In this document: one piece after another, positions 23,506-30,344 of the stretch | How positions within the stretch are numbered: position 1 is the first letter of the stretch | How the letters are laid out: each line of letters starts with the position of its first letter | Source of the DNA: an uncultured Clostridia bacterium | Lineage (GTDB): Bacteria > Bacillota > Dehalobacteriia > UBA4068 > JAAVYR01 | Direction of reading: 5' to 3' | Length of the DNA: 36,448 nucleotides | Assembly: GCA_946562005.1 (NCBI GenBank) | Contig: CAMNVD010000003.1 | Span: 1-36,448 of the forward strand | Notes under the pieces: generated by a model | The model's database searches: none | Told to the model about the DNA's origin: nothing | The model's input: only the letters and a program-made list of their open reading frames with translations | Made by a program: the position numbers and the translations under genes

Positions 23506-24249
23506 ATGACGAAAGATCAGTTGAAAAAATATCTTGATGGCGTGATTGATGATATTCGCACCTTGTATATCAAGACACAGGAAAAGTTGCGGGAGATTCA
23601 AAAGAAAGCAAACAGCGAATGGACAACGGTTTATAATGTTCCGGTTCATATGACACCGGATCAGCAAGCGGCGAATGCGGCGGTTATGCAGGATGCCGCA
23701 AATAAACTGAATCAGGAATACAAAGAAGCTGTTGAAAAGGCAATTCAGGAAGCCACAGATACGATTGCAGCGGTGAAGAAATCTGCAATTCAGGATTTAA
23801 CCGCCGCTGAACCCGTTCCCACCGATATTCAGTTGCGGATGGCTGAACAGATCAAGAAAGAGTACAGAAACGGCAATAACGCCCTTTCCCTTGACCGGGT
23901 AAAGCAGTTTGAAGCTGATATGAATTATCATGTGGAAAATGAAACGGTGAAGGCATACCCCTTCTATTTGGCGGCTAAAGACCTGTTCCCGGATAATGGC
24001 GGCAATGCGGATATTCTGAACGCTGCATATATGAAGTTGTTCCCAGCGATTGCTGAAAAGCAGGATGTTCTTGATGGAATTGGAGAGTGTGAACGCTTTT
24101 TCAGGGCGGCAATTATCACACATAAACTTGATACGATTACCGCCATAAATTCAGAAGCAGATCAACTTGAAGTAATCCGTTTGAAGGAAGAACTTGCTTC
24201 ACTTGGCGAAATTGGAAGCCTGAATCAGCGTGTTATTCAATATTCATAA
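23506..24249 (+). CDS. Coiled-coil protein of unknown function
   Basis: A 247-residue, charged, mostly helical protein (MTKDQLKKYLDGVIDDIRTL..., ending LNQRVIQYS) with heptad-like stretches at about residues 5-35 and 60-100. No signal peptide, membrane segment or catalytic motif is visible. The start at 23506 has AAAGAGG; an in-frame ATG at 23425 lies inside the terminator hairpin and is unlikely. It opens the second block of the element. I do not recognise the family; a structural or DNA-bound scaffold role is only a guess. Confidence 0.7.
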   Translation: MTKDQLKKYLDGVIDDIRTLYIKTQEKLREIQKKANSEWTTVYNVPVHMTPDQQAANAAVMQDAANKLNQEYKEAVEKAIQEATDTIAAVKKSAIQDLTAAEPVPTDIQLRMAEQIKKEYRNGNNALSLDRVKQFEADMNYHVENETVKAYPFYLAAKDLFPDNGGNADILNAAYMKLFPAIAEKQDVLDGIGECERFFRAAIITHKLDTITAINSEADQLEVIRLKEELASLGEIGSLNQRVIQYS

Positions 24250-24268
24250 GAAAGGCAAGGTGTAGATC

Positions 24269-24439
24269 ATGTTCAAGGTATCAAAGAAACCGAAAACCCC
24301 TAATATGATTTGGGATAGTGAAAAGAACTGTTTGCTTTGCAAATTTGTAAAGGGCATTTTTGAAACTGATGATGCGGGTGTGGCTGATAAGCTGGAAAGC
24401 ATGGGGCATACAGTAACAGAGATTCCGAATGAATCTTAA
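24269..24439 (+). CDS. Small CxxC protein
   Basis: A 56-residue product (MFKVSKKPKTPNMIWDSEKN CLLCKF...) with one CLLC pair and an acidic helical C-terminus. AAAGGCAAGGTG precedes the start. It lies 19 bp after the coiled-coil gene. A metal site or redox pair is possible; function unknown. Confidence 0.65.
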   Translation: MFKVSKKPKTPNMIWDSEKNCLLCKFVKGIFETDDAGVADKLESMGHTVTEIPNES

Positions 24440-24511
24440 CTTTTCAAATGGGGGTTGTGGGGACTTTCTCGCAATCCCCATTGTGCTATCAAAATGAAAG
24501 GTGTGAAGCAG

Positions 24512-24784
24512 ATGAAAGCATTAGACAGGCTTATTATTAAGGCGAAGAAGAAATGCGGTGTTGACCGTTTGGAAGTCGGCTTTATTTCCCCATCTGAAAA
24601 GCAAAAGGGGAAATGGGTTGCAAGGGGTGACATTTGGAACGGTGTACCCGGCAACGGTGTTAGGTCAATTATGTATGGCGAATATGATTCTGTTGAAGAA
24701 GCGGAAAAGGCTTTGAACGAGTTAGCGGAACAATACCCCAATAATAAAGATGTTTTTATATTCATTGAAAATATTCTTGAATAA
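24512..24784 (+). CDS. Small protein of unknown function
   Basis: A 90-residue protein (MKALDRLIIKAKKKCGVDRL...) with a basic N-terminal helix, a beta-rich centre (GKWVARGDIWNGVPGNGVRS) and a C-terminal helix plus strand. I choose ATG 24512 behind AAAGGTGTGAAG; ATG 24494 is the alternative. The second palindrome follows its stop directly. Confidence 0.65.
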   Translation: MKALDRLIIKAKKKCGVDRLEVGFISPSEKQKGKWVARGDIWNGVPGNGVRSIMYGEYDSVEEAEKALNELAEQYPNNKDVFIFIENILE

Positions 24785-24802
24785 TTGAAAATTAACTTTC
24801 AA
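24785..24802. repeat. 18-bp palindrome TTGAAAATTAACTTTCAA, copy 2
   Basis: Identical to 22620-22637. It lies immediately after one stop codon and 20 bp before the next start, overlapping the region where an operator or RNA hairpin would act. Confidence 0.7.
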
Positions 24803-24822
24803 AAGTGAAAGAAGGTGATTAT

Positions 24823-25032
24823 ATGGCAAGGCGAAACTTAAAACTTGATACCCCGGATAATATCAGAAAAGCCCTTGCTAAAGTGGCAAATATGGTTTAC
24901 AAAGGTGAACTTGATACAAAGATTGTAAACAGCTTTATTCTTGCCTGTAACGCTATTTTAAGCGGCATACGCACGGATGAACAGGAAAAGAAGATTGCTG
25001 AATTGGAACGGATTATAAACGAAAATGAATAA
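24823..25032 (+). CDS. Small helical protein of unknown function
   Basis: A 69-residue protein (MARRNLKLDTPDNIRKALAK...ELERIINENE), basic at the start and with a coiled-coil tail. The start is set by AAAGAAGGTGAT. The N-terminal pattern with repeated helices (VANMVYKGELDTKIVNSFIL) is seen in small proteins of phages and integrative elements, some called terminase-small-like or DNA-binding. I would not assign a function. Confidence 0.65.
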   Translation: MARRNLKLDTPDNIRKALAKVANMVYKGELDTKIVNSFILACNAILSGIRTDEQEKKIAELERIINENE

Positions 25033-25061
25033 TCCAATTCAGCGGAAAGGAGATTCGGAGC

Positions 25062-25259
25062 ATGAGAAAACCAATACCCATTTCCGAAACACTGATTCTT
25101 CAAGAAGAAAAACGCCTTCGGGAACAGGCTGGAAATATTATCGCCGCTAAAGAAATTGGAATCAGTCAACAGAGCATTGATAAAATGATTGCTTGTTTCT
25201 CCATTTCAAAGGCGTATTATGACGATCTGAAAAGGCGGTATGAAGAAAATGGAAAATGA
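25062..25259 (+). CDS. Small protein preceding the sigma factor
   Basis: A 65-residue protein (MRKPIPISETLILQEEKRLR...) with a possible helix-turn-helix at about 27-50 (AAKEIGISQQSIDKMIACFS). The gene has a good ribosome site (GAAAGGAGATT) and overlaps the sigma-factor gene by about 20 bp, so the two are probably translated together. It might regulate the sigma factor, but nothing in the sequence proves it. Confidence 0.65.
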   Translation: MRKPIPISETLILQEEKRLREQAGNIIAAKEIGISQQSIDKMIACFSISKAYYDDLKRRYEENGK

Positions 25260-26214
25260 AGAATTGGTTGAACAAATACAAGCCGGGATTAAGCCAACTG
25301 AAAATATGGAACAGCTTTATTTGCAGAACCGTTCTTTCATTTACCAGCAGGCAAAGAAATATGCCGCTTATGCTGATATGGATGATTTAATGCAGGAAGC
25401 CTATTTTGGACTACATGAAGCCGTGAAGCATTACAAGCCCGATAAAGAAACAAAGTTCCTTACTTATCTTCCCTTCCGGCTGCAAAAGGCGTTTCGCCGT
25501 TATATCGACAATAACGGACATACCAAAAGAATTCCGGTTCATTTGGTTCAACGAATTTCAAAGTATAGGAAATATATTTCTGAACAGGCAAAGCAAGGTG
25601 TTGAACCGTCTGATTTTGAAATATGCCGGGATTTGGAATTGTCTGAACAGCAGCTTAAAGATTTACGGAAGGCAATGCGTGAAGCGGAATGTATCAGCAC
25701 AAGCGATTTTGTACCCGGTTTAGATAATATGACCGTGGAAGAATCCCTTGCCGATCCGCTGGGTATGGAAGAACAAGTGATTGATGAAGTCGCAAGAGAA
25801 CAAGCGGAAAGCCTGATCTGGAAGATTGTTGATGAACTGGAAGAACGGCAAGCAGAAGTGATTGTTGGGCGGTATAAAGAATTGGCTACTTTGAAAGAAA
25901 TCAGCAAGCGGTTGAATCTTTCATATCAGCGTATCAGGCAAATAGAAAAGAAAGCCCTATACATTCTACAAAGCAAGCATGAAATCAGCGATATAGCCGA
26001 AATATACGGTTATATGAACGCTTACCGGGGAACAGGGTATCAGGCTTTCAAGAATGGCGGTTCTTCCGTTGAAAACGCAGCTATCAAGCATATAGAAGGA
26101 GAAGCGAGGATCAAGGCAATGCAGCAGAGAATCAAGCAGCAGAAAACGGAAATTCTAACTACTTTGAATATGGATGAACTATTTTCAAAGGTTCTGAACC
26201 TTGCTTCACAGTAA
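25240..26214 (+). CDS. Sigma-70 family RNA polymerase sigma factor
   Basis: The 324-residue protein has region 2 at about 25-100 (RSFIYQQAKKYAAYADMDDLMQEAYFGL, then FLTYLPFRLQKAFRRY), a region 3-like segment (PSDFEICRDLELSEQQL) and region 4 at about 195-240 (ATLKEISKRLNLSYQRIRQIEKKAL). The last 80 residues are an extra helical tail. It lacks region 1.1 and so resembles alternative sigma factors. It should redirect host RNA polymerase to element promoters. Genes 26231-29500, including the tape measure, follow in the same direction. The start could be 25240 or 25249. Confidence 0.9.
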   Translation: MKKMENEELVEQIQAGIKPTENMEQLYLQNRSFIYQQAKKYAAYADMDDLMQEAYFGLHEAVKHYKPDKETKFLTYLPFRLQKAFRRYIDNNGHTKRIPVHLVQRISKYRKYISEQAKQGVEPSDFEICRDLELSEQQLKDLRKAMREAECISTSDFVPGLDNMTVEESLADPLGMEEQVIDEVAREQAESLIWKIVDELEERQAEVIVGRYKELATLKEISKRLNLSYQRIRQIEKKALYILQSKHEISDIAEIYGYMNAYRGTGYQAFKNGGSSVENAAIKHIEGEARIKAMQQRIKQQKTEILTTLNMDELFSKVLNLASQ

Positions 26215-26230
26215 AGAAAGGGGATTTGAA

Positions 26231-26512
26231 ATGTATAAGCATCAGGAACAGTTTTTGAAAATTACACAGGAGTATAACAGACAGATCAGTTTGCTTTTGG
26301 GTATGGCAGAAAAGGCTAACCGAAAGCAAATTGAACGGCTAACGCCAATTTTGCAGAAATTGAAAAGTTCACTTCAAAAATTGATAAATCAGCAAGAGCG
26401 ATTCAAACAGTGCGTTCATAATCCAGGGAAATATAAAGCCCTCTTGCAGCCTTATATTTCTTTGCTGGATGAAACAAAGGCAGAGATTGAAAAGCTAGGT
26501 GAAAAGACTTGA
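26231..26512 (+). CDS. Small coiled-coil protein
   Basis: A 93-residue, highly helical protein (MYKHQEQFLKITQEYNRQIS...) with long Leu/Lys heptads from about residue 30 to 65. The start at 26231 is set by AAAGAAAGGGGAT. It overlaps the next gene by 4 nt (TTGA). Given its place two genes before the tape measure, a tail-chaperone-like role can be imagined, but no sequence match supports it. Confidence 0.65.
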   Translation: MYKHQEQFLKITQEYNRQISLLLGMAEKANRKQIERLTPILQKLKSSLQKLINQQERFKQCVHNPGKYKALLQPYISLLDETKAEIEKLGEKT

Positions 26513-26940
26513 ATCCCAATATTGAAGTTATTACGCCGGAATTGTGGGCGGTAAACAGTGGCTACATAAAAGCCGGATGGATTCGGGAATTATCGCCTGT
26601 TCCGGGGCTGGAAAGCGTAAACAAATATGCTTCCCTGACAAATGACGGTATTATGATCCTGAAAAAAGAATCAGAGTTTTACCCGATATTGAAACAGCTT
26701 GTACCTAAAATTATGCTGCATACGGATGAAGAATTGCAACTTTGCCACAAGTTGAATCATAAGGCGGTGCTTGATGATTATGAAAAGCTATATTTGAATG
26801 TTATGGAATGGGAAATTGAAAGGCGGCGTGTTCGGGCGGATTATCTGAACCGCTTCCCCCGCCCAACATTGAAAAACAGGATCAGAAAATTATTGCAGAA
26901 GGTAGGTGAAAAATTTGGCTACTATCAGAACAGCGATTGA
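26509..26940 (+). CDS. Protein of unknown function upstream of the tape measure
   Basis: A 143-residue protein starting at TTG 26509 (MNPNIEVITPELWAVNSGYI...) with a mixed strand-helix first half and a basic helical C-terminus (RADYLNRFPRPTLKNRIRKL). It overlaps the neighbour before by 4 nt and the tape-measure gene by about 26 nt, so the three are translationally linked. I do not recognise the family. Confidence 0.65.
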   Translation: MNPNIEVITPELWAVNSGYIKAGWIRELSPVPGLESVNKYASLTNDGIMILKKESEFYPILKQLVPKIMLHTDEELQLCHKLNHKAVLDDYEKLYLNVMEWEIERRRVRADYLNRFPRPTLKNRIRKLLQKVGEKFGYYQNSD

Positions 26941-29500
26941 ACTTTATGATGCGTTTTCTGCACCGCTTATGAATGTAATTCAAGCGGTAAATCAGGGAGT
27001 TTCTGCAATGGAAACCATGCACGCAACCATGAATGAACCTGTTTCCGTGTCGATTGCGGACGGGATTGCAGAGCAAATGAATCAGGCGGTGCAAGCTATT
27101 GAAGAAGCAAGGGCGGCATTGTCTGAACCTGTTACCCATGAAAATACAAGCGTTACTTGGGATAGCCTCACAATGCCAACCTTCACAAATTCCGGGGCTG
27201 ACCGTTTCCAGCAGGAAGTTCAGAGTGCAAACGCCATGTTGGAGCAACTGAACCAGACCCAACGGAATATAGCGGCACAGGCTGAACGGGTGCAACTGTT
27301 CCCTTCAAATATGGTGAATGATATGAATACCATGCAAAGCCGTATTCAAGGCATTCAGGAAAGAATTCAAACCATAGAAAATAACCCCTTGAATTTGGGA
27401 ACAGATCAAGCTAACGCTGAATTGGAGTATTTGCGTAACAATTTGAATCAGGCAGTTCAGACACAGAATGAAATGAACGCTGCAATTCAGAACATGGACA
27501 TTACAACCGCCAATGATGCGTATATCCGGCTTTCAAATACCATTTCAGGAACAGAAAGATATATCCGTGATAATGTTGACGAACAAGGGCGGTTCAACCG
27601 TGAAATTGAAGAAGGCACGAATGAAGCCAATGAACTAATGCAGACAATCAAGGGGGCGGTTGCGGCATACGCTACAATTCAAACCCTTTCAGCGGCGTTG
27701 AACTTATCGGATCAGCTTACTTCCACAACCGCCCGCTTGAATTTGATGAATGACGGGCTGCAAACCACACAGGACTTGCAGAACATGATTTATCTTTCAG
27801 CGGAACGGGCAAGGGGCAGCTATCAGGCAACCGCTGATGCCGTTTCCAAACTTGGACTTATGGCGGGTGATGCGTTCAGCAGTTCGGAAGAAATCATTGC
27901 CTTCATGGAACAGGTGAATAAGCAATTTACCATTGCTGGAACGGAAGCGGCGGGCATTGATGCCGCTATGTTGCAGCTTACACAAGCAATGGGTTCAGGC
28001 GTTCTTCGTGGCGAGGAATACAACAGCATTTTGGAGCAAGCCCCGAATATCATTCAGGCGATTGCTGATTATATGGAAGTTCCAAAGGGGCAATTAAAGG
28101 ATATGGCAGCGGAAGGACTAATCACCGCTGACATTGTAAAGGCGGCTATGTTTGCGGCGGCTGATGATACCAATGCAAAGTTTGAACAGATGCCGAAAAC
28201 CTTTTCGCAAATTTGGACTTCTTTTCAGAATACCGCTTTGATGGCATTTCAGCCCGTTCTTCAAAGAATGAATGAAATTGCCAATAGTGAAGCGTTTCAG
28301 GGCTTTGTGAACAATGCGATTGAAGCCCTATCAATGGTGGCGGGCATTGCCCTTGAAATCTTTGATTTGCTTGTGGGCGTTGCTGAAATCGTTGGTGAAA
28401 ATTGGTCGTGGCTATCCCCTATCATTTACGGTGTAGCCGGGGCTTTGGCTGTTTACTACGGCTGGTTGCTGTTGACAAAAGGGGCAGCGTTAGCAACCGC
28501 AGCGGCACAAGGTGCATTGACACTTGCTAAAATGCTTGCCGTTCCTGTTTACGCCGCTTTAACGGGTGCGACAATGGCAGATACGGCGGCACAATGGGGG
28601 CTGAATTCTGCAATGTACGCTTGCCCTATCGTGTGGATCATTATTCTTATAATCGCCCTGATAGCCCTATTCTATGCGGCGGTGGCGGCGGTGAATAAAT
28701 TCGCCGGAACTTCCGTTTCCGCAACGGGTATAATTTGCGGGGCGTTCATGGTTGCCCTTGCCTTTATCGGCAATATCTTTGTTGCCCTTTGGAATTTGGT
28801 TGTGGATGTGTTCGTGCTTATCTATAACCTTGTGGCAACCGTGGCAAACTTTATCGGCAATGTATTCACCGATCCTATCGGTGCGGTTTGTCGATTGTTC
28901 TTTGATTTGGCTGATACCGTGCTTGGAATTCTTCAAGCGTTGGCTTCGGCTATTGATGCAATCTTCGGTTCAAACCTTGCGGGAAGTGTTCAGGGTTGGC
29001 GTGATTCTCTTGGCGGTTGGGTTGATGAAACCTTCGGTAAGGGTGATGAAGTAATGGCAAAAATGAACGCTGACGATATGAAACTTGGGCGGTTTGAATA
29101 CGGGGCAGCTTGGGATGCCGGGTATTCCTTTGGTGAAGGCATTGATGAAAGCATTGCGAATTTCGATCCTTCCAGCCTGTTTGATACCAATGTACCGGGT
29201 GCGGGTGACTACGCCGATTTGAGCAATTACGGGGCGGGGCTTGCCGGGGATGTTGGCGATATAGCGGGCAACACCGGGGCAATCAAGGATTCAATGGATA
29301 TTACAGAAGAAGATTTGAAATATCTTCGTGACATTGCCGAACAGGAAGCGATAAACAGATTTACAACCGCTGAAATCAATATAGAAGCACCAATAACCAA
29401 CCAAATTTCTAAAGATGTTGATTTGGATGGAGTAGTTGACGGGCTGACGGGTGCAGTAAATGAAGCGGCTGACATTATAGCGGAAGGCGTACACATTTAG
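26915..29500 (+). CDS. Phage tail tape measure protein carried by the element
   Basis: From TTG 26915 (site AGAAGGTAGGTG) the protein has 861 residues and opens MATIRTAIELYDAF, a typical myovirus tape-measure start. Residues 10-235 are coiled coil, a globular part follows (NLSDQLTSTTARLNLMN, TQAMGSGVLRGEEYN, QAPNIIQAIADYMEVP), then hydrophobic segments at about 470-665, and the end EAINRFTTAEINIE...AEGVHI. From about residue 240 on it parallels the tailocin tape measure at 5846, with nearly the same last 70 residues. No other tail gene lies in the element. GTG 26906 is an alternative start. It may let the element act on tails made by another locus. Confidence 0.93.
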   Translation: MATIRTAIELYDAFSAPLMNVIQAVNQGVSAMETMHATMNEPVSVSIADGIAEQMNQAVQAIEEARAALSEPVTHENTSVTWDSLTMPTFTNSGADRFQQEVQSANAMLEQLNQTQRNIAAQAERVQLFPSNMVNDMNTMQSRIQGIQERIQTIENNPLNLGTDQANAELEYLRNNLNQAVQTQNEMNAAIQNMDITTANDAYIRLSNTISGTERYIRDNVDEQGRFNREIEEGTNEANELMQTIKGAVAAYATIQTLSAALNLSDQLTSTTARLNLMNDGLQTTQDLQNMIYLSAERARGSYQATADAVSKLGLMAGDAFSSSEEIIAFMEQVNKQFTIAGTEAAGIDAAMLQLTQAMGSGVLRGEEYNSILEQAPNIIQAIADYMEVPKGQLKDMAAEGLITADIVKAAMFAAADDTNAKFEQMPKTFSQIWTSFQNTALMAFQPVLQRMNEIANSEAFQGFVNNAIEALSMVAGIALEIFDLLVGVAEIVGENWSWLSPIIYGVAGALAVYYGWLLLTKGAALATAAAQGALTLAKMLAVPVYAALTGATMADTAAQWGLNSAMYACPIVWIIILIIALIALFYAAVAAVNKFAGTSVSATGIICGAFMVALAFIGNIFVALWNLVVDVFVLIYNLVATVANFIGNVFTDPIGAVCRLFFDLADTVLGILQALASAIDAIFGSNLAGSVQGWRDSLGGWVDETFGKGDEVMAKMNADDMKLGRFEYGAAWDAGYSFGEGIDESIANFDPSSLFDTNVPGAGDYADLSNYGAGLAGDVGDIAGNTGAIKDSMDITEEDLKYLRDIAEQEAINRFTTAEINIEAPITNQISKDVDLDGVVDGLTGAVNEAADIIAEGVHI

Positions 29501-29507
29501 CCCCACG

Positions 29508-29540
29508 ATCCCCCGGTGAAATATCCGGGGGATTTTTCTT
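29508..29540 (+). terminator. Strong terminator after the element's tape measure
   Basis: ATCCCCCGG (29508-29516) and CCGGGGGAT (29525-29533) form a perfect 9-bp stem with an 8-nt loop, followed by TTTTCTTT. It ends the long operon that includes sigma factor and tape measure. Confidence 0.93.
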
Positions 29541-29543
29541 TAC

Positions 29544-29572
29544 TTGACTATTCGTTACCAATAGTATATAAT
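29544..29572 (+). promoter_or_regulatory. Promoter of the AbrB-like gene
   Basis: TTGACT at 29544-29549 and TATAAT at 29567-29572 are 17 bp apart. The spacer contains TTACCAATAGTATATA, the same 16 bp as at the repressor promoter (18995-19010), so the same regulator may bind both. Confidence 0.8.
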
Positions 29573-29613
29573 AAATTCAAAGTAATTGAACACATTTCAA
29601 AGGGGGTGTAAGT

Positions 29614-30177
29614 ATGGAAACACGAAAGGGAAATATGATTTTTGGGAAAGCTGGCGGTAATGCAAGCCGGAATTCTTATACTTGTAAAGTATCTGTTCCC
29701 AAAACATGGGTTGACCGAATGGGGCTAACCCATGAACAGCGGGAAATAGAACTTGCCTTTGATGGAGATAGGATCACGATTGATAGACCGGAACACAGCC
29801 CGGTAAAACATACCCCATTAGCAAGCAATCAGAAAATCCGGCGTTTTGCCTTGCTTTGGATGCAGATGTATAAAAACCACGCTTCCACACCCGGCTTCTA
29901 TTTTGAAGATGTTTCCTTTGTTGGTGAAGGGCTTGCAGATTTAGGCTTTGAAATGGATTGTGGGGAATCCTTCAAGGCAGCTTTCCCAAACTGTAATTTA
30001 GGCGATTGCGAAGCGTGGAAACGGATTGTGAATCAGATTGACAGTGTGCAGCTTTTGGGGGATGCGATTTTCTCACAATGGCGGTACTGGAATCATTGGA
30101 GTAATGCACCAATGGAAGAAGCTGATTTTGAATGGTTTGCGCTTGCCTTTTCCCGGCTGGCTGAACTGGCGGCATGA
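29614..30177 (+). CDS. AbrB/MazE-like N-terminal domain protein
   Basis: The 187-residue protein begins with a swapped-hairpin-like segment (about residues 15-55: SRNSYTCKVSVPKTWVDRMG, IELAFDGDRITIDRP) like AbrB/SpoVT DNA-binding domains. It continues with a separate Trp-rich helical domain (about 70-185) that I do not recognise. It has its own promoter and the ribosome site AAAGGGGGTG. It could be a regulator or an antitoxin-like protein; no toxin gene is next to it. A palindrome copy follows its stop. Confidence 0.7.
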   Translation: METRKGNMIFGKAGGNASRNSYTCKVSVPKTWVDRMGLTHEQREIELAFDGDRITIDRPEHSPVKHTPLASNQKIRRFALLWMQMYKNHASTPGFYFEDVSFVGEGLADLGFEMDCGESFKAAFPNCNLGDCEAWKRIVNQIDSVQLLGDAIFSQWRYWNHWSNAPMEEADFEWFALAFSRLAELAA

Positions 30178-30181
30178 TGTT

Positions 30182-30199
30182 TTGAAAATTAACTTTCAA
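30182..30199. repeat. 18-bp palindrome TTGAAAATTAACTTTCAA, copy 3
   Basis: Identical to 22620-22637 and 24785-24802. It begins 5 bp after the AbrB-like stop and lies about 90 bp before the promoter of the surface-protein gene. Confidence 0.7.
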
Positions 30200-30285
30200 T
30201 CTGTTTTCCCCTTTCATATTGCAAGCCCCTAACCAAAGTATCAAAGCCTTTCTGTTTCCGCTTATATAGCCGTTATATGAACCTC

Positions 30286-30317
30286 TGATATAATATTCCT
30301 TGCCGTTTGTGCGGCAA
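30286..30317 (+). promoter_or_regulatory. Extended -10 promoter and 5' hairpin of the surface-protein gene
   Basis: TGATATAAT (30286-30294) is an extended -10 box; no good -35 is visible at the usual distance, so an activator may be needed. TTGCCG (30300-30305) and CGGCAA (30312-30317) form a small hairpin at the predicted RNA 5' end, which may stabilise the message. Confidence 0.6.
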
Positions 30318-30344
30318 AATCTTATATTTCAGGAGGTTCAGAAG

